This document shows, piece after piece, positions 15,425 to 23,132 of a stretch of 26,969 nucleotides of DNA; position 1 is the stretch's first letter; the number at the start of each line of letters is the position of its first letter. A program made the translations under genes and the position numbers. The notes below the pieces were generated by a model, which had not been told where the DNA came from, made no database searches, and worked only from the letters and a program-made list of their open reading frames with translations. Source of the stretch: an uncultured Pedobacter sp. (GTDB taxonomy: Bacteria > Bacteroidota > Bacteroidia > Sphingobacteriales > Sphingobacteriaceae); NCBI RefSeq assembly GCF_946479715.1, contig NZ_CAMLHF010000057.1, forward strand, positions 1-26,969, written 5' to 3'.

Positions 15425-16309
15425 TTATGGAGCTGTGGACACTCTAACTGTACAACTCATGCGACTTTTAAACTTATTCTTTTCTGCCGATGGTATTTCG
15501 ACTTTAATGGTCACTGGAAATCTTTCAATCATTTTTACATAATTCCCGCTTTGATTACTGGGAGAACTTAAAGGAGATTCATTTTTTAAATTACTGATCC
15601 CAGTTATTTTACCGGAAAGACTAAGTTCAGGAAAATCATCAACAACAATTTTAGCAGATTGACCTTTAAGCAAATGCTGCACCTGATTTGATTTAAAACT
15701 GGCAGTAATATAAAATTCAGCAACCCCATTCACTTCTTTAACGTCAAGATATGCGTCATTGGTAAGTTCAAAATTTCCATGTTTTGATAGAATGATCCGG
15801 CTGCTTAACAAAATATCAGACCATTGTTTCAAAAATCCTGCTGAGAACTGTGGTGTTTTCATAGAAACTAGGACCGTATGCCTGCAGCTCTTGCCATCTA
15901 TAATATAAATAAGCGTAGAAACGGGTGTTTGCTCAGATTTAAGCGTTCGGTTTTCCAGACTGATTAGTCTAAAGGGATGAGGATCATTTCTATTTTCTGC
16001 CAGGAGTTTAAAACGAATGCCTTTGTCTTTTAACAAATCATGGGAGACATCAATGCTATCCAAAGGCTTAGTACTTTCCGTGATGTCATCATTTAATATC
16101 ATCACCACTTTTTTCCAACTCTCCTTCTTATCGTCTTTAACATCCCACTTATAATGACGACGAGAAAAATCAGTTTGGACAGATAATTTCTCATCAATTT
16201 CCCACCCCTCAGCTTTTGGCCAGCTGATTTCTATATCTTCCCGATTAGATTGCGCTTTCGTCAGCCCAAAAGTTAACACTAAAACAATTATAGTAACAAT
16301 GTTTTTCAT
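15425..16309 (-). CDS. Secreted protein with a HlyD/EmrA-like C-terminal domain
   Basis: A 294-residue exported protein (signal peptide about 1-19, ending TKA-Q). Residues 20-185 form a beta-rich region I cannot place (ISWPKAEGWEIDEKLSVQTD, SWKKVVMILND, TLIYIIDGK, GFLKQWSDILLSS). Residues about 190-292 follow the C-terminal beta-barrel and adjacent strands of membrane-fusion (periplasmic adaptor) proteins: AEFYITASFKSNQVQHLLKG, QSAKIVVDDF, LSGKITGISN, then SNQSGNYVKMIERFPVTIKV, which parallels the EmrA stretch ending in RLPVRIELD, and RMSCTVRVS. Missing are the N-terminal TM anchor, the biotinyl-lipoyl domain and the coiled-coil hairpin of a true adaptor, and no MFS or ABC exporter lies nearby. 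It may be a free-standing adaptor domain recruited to another envelope role. The next gene, 34 bp downstream, encodes a small membrane protein. The similarity is by eye. Confidence 0.68.
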   Translation of the reverse strand: MKNIVTIIVLVLTFGLTKAQSNREDIEISWPKAEGWEIDEKLSVQTDFSRRHYKWDVKDDKKESWKKVVMILNDDITESTKPLDSIDVSHDLLKDKGIRFKLLAENRNDPHPFRLISLENRTLKSEQTPVSTLIYIIDGKSCRHTVLVSMKTPQFSAGFLKQWSDILLSSRIILSKHGNFELTNDAYLDVKEVNGVAEFYITASFKSNQVQHLLKGQSAKIVVDDFPELSLSGKITGISNLKNESPLSSPSNQSGNYVKMIERFPVTIKVEIPSAEKNKFKSRMSCTVRVSTAP

Positions 16310-16459
16310 TTGTATTTTTCAGTAATGTAGATACGTTAAAACTAATTTTAAATTACATAACTGTACACATGAAAGTAAATGCACCCGATGTTTCGACAGA
16401 GCCTTTGATTGAATCTTATATCTTCTAAGAAACTATTTTGATAGCTATCGTTCCAGTTT

Positions 16460-19400
16460 TCATTTTGCTATACCCCATTTTAAATTCGGCATATTACCCA
16501 TCTCCAATTCCAGTATTCCTCCTTTAAAGACATCACTTTGCAAAATCTTAAAATCCTGTATCAACTTCCCATTTAACTTTGCAGATTGAATATATTTATT
16601 TTCTTTTGAGGCATGCTGCGCTTCAATTGTAAATTTCATCCCTCTGTTATATTTATTGTTAAGTAAGATTGTGGTACGTGGATATCTAGGGCTACCAATT
16701 TCATAAATGGGTGTTGCAGAACATCCTCCATCCATTTGAAAAAAACCAATAGCACTCATGATAAACCAACTACTCATTTGACCGAGATCCTCATCACCCG
16801 GGTATGCATCGTATGGTGTTGTTCCATAATACTGTTCCTGTATGGCGCGCGTCCATTTTTGAGTAAGCCAAGGTTTGCCAGCCCAATTAAACAAATACGC
16901 AACCTCCATCGCCGGCTCATTACCATGGTTAATAGGAAATGAAGAAAAATCATCTCCAGAAGCATTGAAATTGGCTACCGCTGACTTCTCCATAGCCTCA
17001 TTTAAACGATCAGTAAAGCGCTCCTTACCCATTTCAAAAATAAGTCCTTCGGGATTATGCGGCACAAACCAGGTATAATTAAAAGCATTCCCTTCTACAA
17101 AACCCGGTGTATGATAAGGGTCAAATGGTTTCAGCCAATTTCCTTCCTTATCCTTTGGCCTTGCAAAACCGGATTCTTTATCAAAGATATTTCTCCAGTT
17201 TTCTGACCGTTTATTAAAATGAGTATAGTCCTCTTTTTTATTTAGCACTAAGGCCATTTGTGCCAAACACCAATCATCATAGGCATACTCCATCGTATTA
17301 GATACTGAACCCATACCCAGCGGGATGTATCCATATTTCATATAAGGTTCAATATCCTCAACACCTACAGTACCTCCGCCCGAATATTTTTGAGGAGCAG
17401 TAGTCAGCATTTTTTTAAAACCTGAATAAGCTGTTTTCAGATCAAAATCTCTGATACCACTTTGCCAGGCGCCCTGTATCTGCGATACACCATGCATTGC
17501 CACCATTACTCCGGTATGCTCTATTCCGGCAGGATCGGTATTAAACCAACCACTATTCTTGTAGAGCTCGATACCAGACCGCGCCCATTTTGATGATATC
17601 TCAGGGGTAACCAAATTGAACAATTGCTGATTATTCCAAAAAGTATTCCAGTACTCTCCACTTACAATACAGTCTTCTTTATTGTCAAGCTGACGAATCT
17701 TCTCCTCTTCATCTACATATCTACCATCAGCATCACTCCAAATTGCTTTGGCTGCAATTGCACGATATAAATTAGTGTAAAATTTCACCTTTTGCAGATG
17801 GTCATCTGTCTCTATCTGAACACGTCCTAAATACTCATTCCATATCTCCCGTGCATTTTGAATTACTTTTTCAAAATCCCAACCGAAAGGTTCTGTCATT
17901 TCTTTTTGGAGATTGTTCCTCGCTCCCGCCAAATCAACTAACGAGACCCCCGTTCGCACCTCTATTGCTTCCCCCTCTTTAGTTTTAAAACTTAAGAATA
18001 CCCCCAGATCTCCTTTTCCTTGTATTGTACTTATATCATTCGTTATAACTGGCTCGGATTCAAACTCATGAGTGCGATTCCATTCTCCAATATATCCGTT
18101 AACAGGCTTTACCTTATCATTAACCCATCCTCCCATAGATTGAAATGATTTACTAAACTGCATCACAAAGTGAACGGTGTACATTTGTTCTAATGAATAG
18201 CCCGTAAATGCATTATAGTAAGTAGCAAACCCCTCTATTTCGTTACCAGTAACCTTTGTGATTTTTGCATCTTTCAGATTATGAGGATATTCATTTGGGG
18301 TAAACAAATCAACCAATATTCTTGCTGAATCTAAAGCTGGAAAAGTATACCGTTGAAGAGATGCTCGTCTTGTTGATGTGATCTCAGCTTTAATACGGGT
18401 ATCCGTCATAAACACACTATATTTCCCAATCAAAGCAGACTCGGATTTTTTATCAATTCTTGAACGATAACCACCGTCGGGATCTTTTTCTGTACCCGGA
18501 TTTACCTGTAACTTACCACTTGCAGGCATCGTCAGTAAACCACACATCGTCCAGTCTGAGAAATGACTAAAACCCATAATGTTGTCTACAGTATATTCGT
18601 ATCCTGCTTTCCAGGTTTCATCCTGATTATCAGGCGCTATCTGAACCATACTAAGCGGCAATGAAGGCCCCGGCTTAAACATCCATCGGGAGTTGCCGGT
18701 TCCCATAAGCAAATCTACATAGTCTACATAAGTTTGAAGGTTTTGTTTAGAACGGTTTACATTACCTGTATAAATAATTTTATTGCCTGCTTTTATGGTA
18801 ACAGGTAGTGTAAAACGCTGTTTAGTGTTCGCTACTGCCGGCATAGGTATTTCTATAACAGCATGCCCCTTTTCTACCACTTTTGTAACAGGAGGTAAGC
18901 CACCAATTGAAACACTAATAGATTTTTCTTTATCCATTTGAATAATATCAATAAGCAAAGGTTGAATCCGTTTATTACCTCTTTTCAATTCAAATGGTGC
19001 GGCTTTCGCAGAAAGAATTAAGGACGATGCAATATCTTGAATTTGCAGTTCTTCATCTCCTTCCATTCTAATGTCGTCAAAAAGAGCCCATGATCCTGAT
19101 ATCATGCCCATCTGAATGATGTTTAATCCTTTTTTCAACCAATTTCCCAGTATTTCAACTGATACAGTATGATGTTTACCAGCAGACACATTTAATTCCT
19201 GTCGGCGCCCATTTATTTCTACCCGCAACACTGTTGGTTTTTCTGCATTAACATCCGTAAAATCAATAATGAGTTTAGCAGTGCCTTTTGAAACCTGATT
19301 CTTTAAATTAAATACTATTCTTGGAAAATGACGTGGATAAAACCCCGACCAATACCCACCACCGGCCCAACTATCTAGTGGACCGGGCAACACATAAGGC

Positions 19401-19606
19401 CAATGCTTTTGAGGAGGAGAATAGCCAATCGAAAACACCGTATTTTCGCCACCAAAATCAGCCAGGAAACTGCCTTTTCCGGCAGGAGCCAACGCAAATT
19501 CAGCAGCACTGTTATCTTGTTTTCCTATTTGCCAAAGCGTATTTTTCTGACCGTAGGTTGTTAGAGAAAGGAAGTATATAATTAAAAGTAATCCGTTTTT
19601 TTTCAT
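16460..19606 (-). CDS. GH92 alpha-mannosidase with N-terminal CBM-like domain
   Basis: A 1048-residue exported enzyme of family GH92, calcium-dependent exo-alpha-mannosidases. The frame extends to a TTG at 19618, but the ATG at 19606 starts a normal signal peptide (MKKNGLLLIIYFLSLTTYGQ). Residues about 20-190 form an extra beta-sandwich (LWQIGKQDNSAAEF, WPYVLPGPLDSWAGG, IIQMGMISGSWALFDDI) that resembles the CBM-like domain of PL4 rhamnogalacturonan lyases. GH92 proper starts near 295 (VDYVDLLMGTGNSRWM, MGFSHFSDWTMCG) and continues in the alpha/alpha barrel (WNTFWNNQQLF, EGNAFNYTWFVPHNPEGLI, NHGNEPAMEVAYLFNWAG, GDEDLGQMSSWF). The GNEP and GDED motifs are the catalytic signatures of the family, with the Asp pair as the expected base. 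It is the last gene of the operon, starting 8 bp after the stop of the other GH92 gene. Bond specificity is not readable. Confidence 0.93.
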   Translation of the reverse strand: MKKNGLLLIIYFLSLTTYGQKNTLWQIGKQDNSAAEFALAPAGKGSFLADFGGENTVFSIGYSPPQKHWPYVLPGPLDSWAGGGYWSGFYPRHFPRIVFNLKNQVSKGTAKLIIDFTDVNAEKPTVLRVEINGRRQELNVSAGKHHTVSVEILGNWLKKGLNIIQMGMISGSWALFDDIRMEGDEELQIQDIASSLILSAKAAPFELKRGNKRIQPLLIDIIQMDKEKSISVSIGGLPPVTKVVEKGHAVIEIPMPAVANTKQRFTLPVTIKAGNKIIYTGNVNRSKQNLQTYVDYVDLLMGTGNSRWMFKPGPSLPLSMVQIAPDNQDETWKAGYEYTVDNIMGFSHFSDWTMCGLLTMPASGKLQVNPGTEKDPDGGYRSRIDKKSESALIGKYSVFMTDTRIKAEITSTRRASLQRYTFPALDSARILVDLFTPNEYPHNLKDAKITKVTGNEIEGFATYYNAFTGYSLEQMYTVHFVMQFSKSFQSMGGWVNDKVKPVNGYIGEWNRTHEFESEPVITNDISTIQGKGDLGVFLSFKTKEGEAIEVRTGVSLVDLAGARNNLQKEMTEPFGWDFEKVIQNAREIWNEYLGRVQIETDDHLQKVKFYTNLYRAIAAKAIWSDADGRYVDEEEKIRQLDNKEDCIVSGEYWNTFWNNQQLFNLVTPEISSKWARSGIELYKNSGWFNTDPAGIEHTGVMVAMHGVSQIQGAWQSGIRDFDLKTAYSGFKKMLTTAPQKYSGGGTVGVEDIEPYMKYGYIPLGMGSVSNTMEYAYDDWCLAQMALVLNKKEDYTHFNKRSENWRNIFDKESGFARPKDKEGNWLKPFDPYHTPGFVEGNAFNYTWFVPHNPEGLIFEMGKERFTDRLNEAMEKSAVANFNASGDDFSSFPINHGNEPAMEVAYLFNWAGKPWLTQKWTRAIQEQYYGTTPYDAYPGDEDLGQMSSWFIMSAIGFFQMDGGCSATPIYEIGSPRYPRTTILLNNKYNRGMKFTIEAQHASKENKYIQSAKLNGKLIQDFKILQSDVFKGGILELEMGNMPNLKWGIAK

Positions 19607-19614
19607 TACTTGTA

Positions 19615-21930
19615 TCAATTTTTAATATGTTCTTTTCCCACCCCCCAATTTTTATTGGGTAACGGGCCCATCTCAAACTGCAATTTCCCTCCATTCACAA
19701 TATCCTTAAAATGAATTTTAGTTTGGGTTAGCGCCTTGCCATTTAAAGTGGCTGATTGGATGTAAATATTCTCTTTCGAATTATTATGGGCTTCAATAAT
19801 AAACTCTTTTCCTTTATAAAATTTAGAATCCAATTTAATTGTGATTCTATTAAACAGTGGACTCGTGAGGTCAAGTTCAGGATCCATTTCAGTACCACCA
19901 CGCATTTCAAATAAACCCATTGAACTCATTACAAACCAACCACCCATTTGTCCTTCGTCTTCATCACCCTCCCACCCCTGATAAGGTGTAGAACCATAAT
20001 AGGTTTCCAAAATATCGCGACTCCATTTTTGGGTCAGCCAGGGTTTTCCTGAATAATTAAACAAAAAAGCAGGCTGCATATTTATCTCATTTCCCTGATT
20101 AATGTAAAACTCATTTCGTTCACCCGTTGTACGGTCTAAAGCATGAGCAGCAAATTTATATTCTACCGATTTCTCGAAACCATCATCTAATCGTTTATTA
20201 AACAAATCCTTTCCCATCAAACCAATTAATCCTTCTACATCATGAGGTACATAAAATGAATACTCCCACCCGTTTCCTTCTACAAAAGAATTGTTTGAAA
20301 ACTCGTCGTAATTTGGCAACCACTTACCATTTGAATCTCTTGGAACTACAAACTTTAGATCGCTATTAAAAACATTCTTATAGTTTTGTGAACGTTTGAT
20401 GAAATAGTTATAATCGGCTTTTTTGCCTAAGGATTTTGCCATTTGTGCTACACAATAATCATCGAAAGCATAATCTAAGGCCTTATTGGTTTTGCCAATT
20501 TCATACGGAACATAACCAAACTTCATGTACTCTTTCAGTTGCGGATTTCCTGCTGAGCCACCATGAATATTCACTCCTTCGTTCATCATCATAAATTTTG
20601 CAGCTTTATAAACTTCCTCAGCAATGGTTTTATTTTTAATAATCCCTTTCTGAAAAGCAGAAACCATTAAAGCAATTTCGTGCGAACCTTCCATAATACC
20701 TGAGTATTCAAGTCCAGCTGGTCCTTTACCTGTCCAGCCGGTATGCTCAAACAACTCCAATTGTGTTCCTACCCAGTTTTCCATAATATCGGGAGCAATT
20801 AGACTGAGTACGCCATTAGAATTCCAAAACGTATTCCAAAACGCATCGCCACCATAAATACTTTTGCTATACTTTAGGGTTTGAACATTTTCTGCCGGAT
20901 CTACATATTTCCCATTTACATCATTCCAGGTTTGCTTAGCGGCAAAAACACGATATAAGTTGGTGTAAAATTTCGCCTTATCTGTTTCTGTGCCGCCATC
21001 TACTTGAATAGTCGACAAAAGTGTATTCCAGGTAGTTTCAGCGTTCCTTTTAACAGCTTCTATATCCCAGCCGAACGGCTCCATTTCTGTTTTTAAATTT
21101 AAGCGTGCCTGTTCAATACTTACCAACGACACACCTGAACGCACATAAACCTGCTCGCCTTTTTTAGTTTTATAAGTAACAAAAGCGCCTACATCTCCTT
21201 TACCTGCAATACCTTCGCAATTTCTAGTTAGCTTTTTTCCTGTCCAGGCATTAAAACTTTGAAAAGGCTTATCAAATTGCAGTACAAAACATACTTTATA
21301 ATCATTAAAACTTGCTGAACTTGATTCCGCATACCCCTCAATTTCAGTATCAGTCACTTTCGTTATTTTAGCATCTTTTACATTAAAATCATATTCGGCA
21401 GGAAACTGTAAATCGATCAAAATACGCGACTCTTTTTTCTCTGGAAATGTATAGCGTTGAAGTCCACATCGAGTTGTTACCGCCATTTCCGCTTTAACAT
21501 CGTGATCATAAAGGTATACGGAATAATACCCTGGTGAGCCTTTCTCTGTTTCTTTTTCAATTCGTGAATGATAGCCAGCACCTGCACCTTTATATGGCGA
21601 ATCTGTTGGTTCATCGGAATAACTTAAATCCGCTGTAGTTGGCATAATTCGTAAACCAGCCATCGTCCAGGCATGAAGGTGACTAAAACCATCTACACTA
21701 TTTATAGCGTACTCATAACCTGCCATCCAATTATACCCTTGGTTGGCTCCCTGATTATCGGGACCTAATTGAATCATCCCATAAGGCATAGTGGCATAAG
21801 GGCCAAGCATCCACCGCGAATTGGATGTCCCCATAAAAACGTCAACATAATCAACCGGTCTTTTTTCTTGCGCAAACAATACTATTCCATAAAGATTGAA
21901 AAGGCAAAATAATATTGGCTTAAGTTTCAT
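19615..21930 (-). CDS. GH92 alpha-mannosidase
   Basis: A 771-residue exported exo-alpha-mannosidase with the usual two-domain GH92 build. A signal peptide (about 1-20, ending FAQ) is followed directly by the N-terminal beta-sandwich (VDYVDVFMGTSNSRWMLGP, DGFSHLHAWTMAGL, GYHSRIEKETEKGSPGYYSV) and the alpha/alpha barrel with DAFWNTFWNSNGVLSL, EGNGWEYSFYVPHDVEGLIG, INQGNEINMQPAFLFNYSG and GDEDEGQMGGWFVMSSMG. Catalytic and calcium-site motifs are all present. It differs from its downstream neighbour in lacking the extra N-terminal domain, in GNEI for GNEP, and in GQMGG for GQMSS, so the two likely differ in linkage preference rather than being a recent duplication. It begins 23 bp after the exported phosphatase-fold gene; all three read as one operon. 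Substrate may be high-mannose N-glycan or fungal mannan (inference). Confidence 0.94.
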   Translation of the reverse strand: MKLKPILFCLFNLYGIVLFAQEKRPVDYVDVFMGTSNSRWMLGPYATMPYGMIQLGPDNQGANQGYNWMAGYEYAINSVDGFSHLHAWTMAGLRIMPTTADLSYSDEPTDSPYKGAGAGYHSRIEKETEKGSPGYYSVYLYDHDVKAEMAVTTRCGLQRYTFPEKKESRILIDLQFPAEYDFNVKDAKITKVTDTEIEGYAESSSASFNDYKVCFVLQFDKPFQSFNAWTGKKLTRNCEGIAGKGDVGAFVTYKTKKGEQVYVRSGVSLVSIEQARLNLKTEMEPFGWDIEAVKRNAETTWNTLLSTIQVDGGTETDKAKFYTNLYRVFAAKQTWNDVNGKYVDPAENVQTLKYSKSIYGGDAFWNTFWNSNGVLSLIAPDIMENWVGTQLELFEHTGWTGKGPAGLEYSGIMEGSHEIALMVSAFQKGIIKNKTIAEEVYKAAKFMMMNEGVNIHGGSAGNPQLKEYMKFGYVPYEIGKTNKALDYAFDDYCVAQMAKSLGKKADYNYFIKRSQNYKNVFNSDLKFVVPRDSNGKWLPNYDEFSNNSFVEGNGWEYSFYVPHDVEGLIGLMGKDLFNKRLDDGFEKSVEYKFAAHALDRTTGERNEFYINQGNEINMQPAFLFNYSGKPWLTQKWSRDILETYYGSTPYQGWEGDEDEGQMGGWFVMSSMGLFEMRGGTEMDPELDLTSPLFNRITIKLDSKFYKGKEFIIEAHNNSKENIYIQSATLNGKALTQTKIHFKDIVNGGKLQFEMGPLPNKNWGVGKEHIKN

Positions 21931-21953
21931 TATTGATGTGATTATGATCGCTT

Positions 21954-22871
21954 TTACTTTATTTTGAATGTTGTTACAACAAAGCCATGGTCGGAAGGGT
22001 ATAAAATTTCTTTACCATTCAATTTTATTGTCTCATTAAAAAACACCTTATAAGATTCAGATTTTATCGCTTTTAGCTTTGGGCTTTTGAAAAATATATA
22101 ATCTATTCGATGGTCATCATTTTCGCCTTTGGTATGCCATGTAATGCCAGGATGGGTCATAGCATTTGGATTCAAGGTTCTATAAGTATCTACCAGCCCA
22201 ATGCCCTCTAATACTTTTGTTGAATACCATGGAACCACCAAATTATTGTGCATTTTCTTAGTACTCATACCCCAATCCAAATGAGAAGGGGTATTTAGAT
22301 CTCCACCAAGAATCATTGGTATTGAATCCGTTTCCGTAGCATACTTTTTTATATAGGGCAATACCTTTTGTATCATTTCGTATTTAGCTCCTGATCTTTC
22401 CCAAACAAGAAGCTCTTCTGCCGTTTTACCTAATTTTTCAGGTTCGTTTTCCCATGGTAAATAATGAAACCAATTCGAAAAAAATCTTATCCTTTGGTTT
22501 TGGACGATAATTTCTCTTCCACCCAGATAAAAAGGAAATTCAGTATCAATTCGTTCTCCAAAAGGATATCTTGATATTATTGACAAATTAACATTCTTAT
22601 CATCTAAAGCAGTTCCTTCCGGAGCAATTAAATGAAAATTATACCCTAAGGAATCGGCTATTTCCTTACCGGAACCGTAAGTTTCAACCATCAATATTAT
22701 ATCCGGATTTATTTCTCTTATAATCTGTATGGCGTGTGCTTTTCCATTCTCACTATCATTTGCTCCGTGTAATATATTCCAGGCCATCACCTTAAAGGTT
22801 CCAGGTTGCTTTTGAGCCTCGCAGTTAAAAAAAAAGAATGCTAATGTTAAAAAGAATACAGTAAACTTCAT
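21954..22871 (-). CDS. Exported endonuclease/exonuclease/phosphatase (EEP) family protein
   Basis: A 305-residue protein with a signal peptide (about 1-19, MKFTVFFLTLAFFFFNCEAQ) and a complete EEP catalytic set: MAWNILHG (Asn32), MVETYGSG (Glu63), GGDLNTPSHLDW (Asp191, Asn193), HRIDYIFF (Asp257) and PSDHGFVV (Asp294, His295). EEP enzymes hydrolyse phosphodiesters or phosphomonoesters with a divalent metal: DNA, inositol phosphates, phospholipids or sugar phosphates. Being exported and first in an operon with two GH92 alpha-mannosidases, it could remove phosphate from phosphomannan or mannose-phosphate-capped glycans so that the mannosidases can act; similar proteins occur in Bacteroidota mannan PULs as far as I recall. 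That role is inference; a nuclease or sphingomyelinase-like activity remains possible. It starts about 165 bp after the predicted promoter. Confidence 0.85.
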   Translation of the reverse strand: MKFTVFFLTLAFFFFNCEAQKQPGTFKVMAWNILHGANDSENGKAHAIQIIREINPDIILMVETYGSGKEIADSLGYNFHLIAPEGTALDDKNVNLSIISRYPFGERIDTEFPFYLGGREIIVQNQRIRFFSNWFHYLPWENEPEKLGKTAEELLVWERSGAKYEMIQKVLPYIKKYATETDSIPMILGGDLNTPSHLDWGMSTKKMHNNLVVPWYSTKVLEGIGLVDTYRTLNPNAMTHPGITWHTKGENDDHRIDYIFFKSPKLKAIKSESYKVFFNETIKLNGKEILYPSDHGFVVTTFKIK

Positions 22872-22948
22872 TTGGTGTTTTTATTAATTTTAAGTTTTAG
22901 AAGATTCATTAATGTTTTATGGTGCCAAGATTAATCAAAAGAAGCAAC

Positions 22949-22961
22949 ATGTACAAACATA
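22949..22961. repeat. 13-bp direct repeat, copy 1
   Basis: atgtacaaacata; the identical sequence recurs at 23035-23047, 86 bp away, where it forms the -7 box of a promoter. This copy also reads TATGTTTG on the minus strand but lacks a TTTG 19-21 bp upstream of it. Confidence 0.6.
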
Positions 22962-23034
22962 CAAAGTGCATTAAAATGCTGTTTAGTAATTAAAAACTAA
23001 TGTTTAAGGCATTAAAAACCACAAATACCACAAT

Positions 23035-23047
23035 ATGTACAAACATA
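23035..23047. repeat. 13-bp direct repeat, copy 2
   Basis: atgtacaaacata, identical to 22949-22961. Its minus-strand reading TATGTTTG is the -7 element of the predicted promoter for the EEP-GH92 operon. Confidence 0.6.
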
Positions 23048-23070
23048 ATAATTTAATAATTATCTGCAAA
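23040..23070 (-). promoter_or_regulatory. Predicted promoter of the EEP-GH92-GH92 operon
   Basis: On the minus strand TTTG (23070-23067), a 19-base spacer and TATGTTTG (23047-23040) match the Bacteroidota primary-sigma consensus TTTG / TAnnTTTG with good spacing. Transcription would begin near 23035, giving a leader of about 165 bases to the EEP start at 22871. The leader is A/T-rich and contains a possible hairpin (ttagt/actaa, 22983-23000) nested between AATGC (22975-22979) and GCATT (23009-23013), and the other copy of the 13-bp repeat. Confidence 0.6.
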
Positions 23071-23132
23071 TGTTTTTTATGTCAATACCATATACATATC
23101 GTCAGCATATTAATTCCCTTAACAATTTATTT

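Noticed and set aside
16365..16385. ctgtacacatga as a further LacI operator
   Set aside because: Shares only gtacac with the 14-bp sites, lacks the central ACGT and the dyad.
16440..16449. Palindrome gatagctatc downstream of the GH92 gene as a terminator
   Set aside because: Only 10 bp with no loop and no T-run in the transcription direction; too weak to call.
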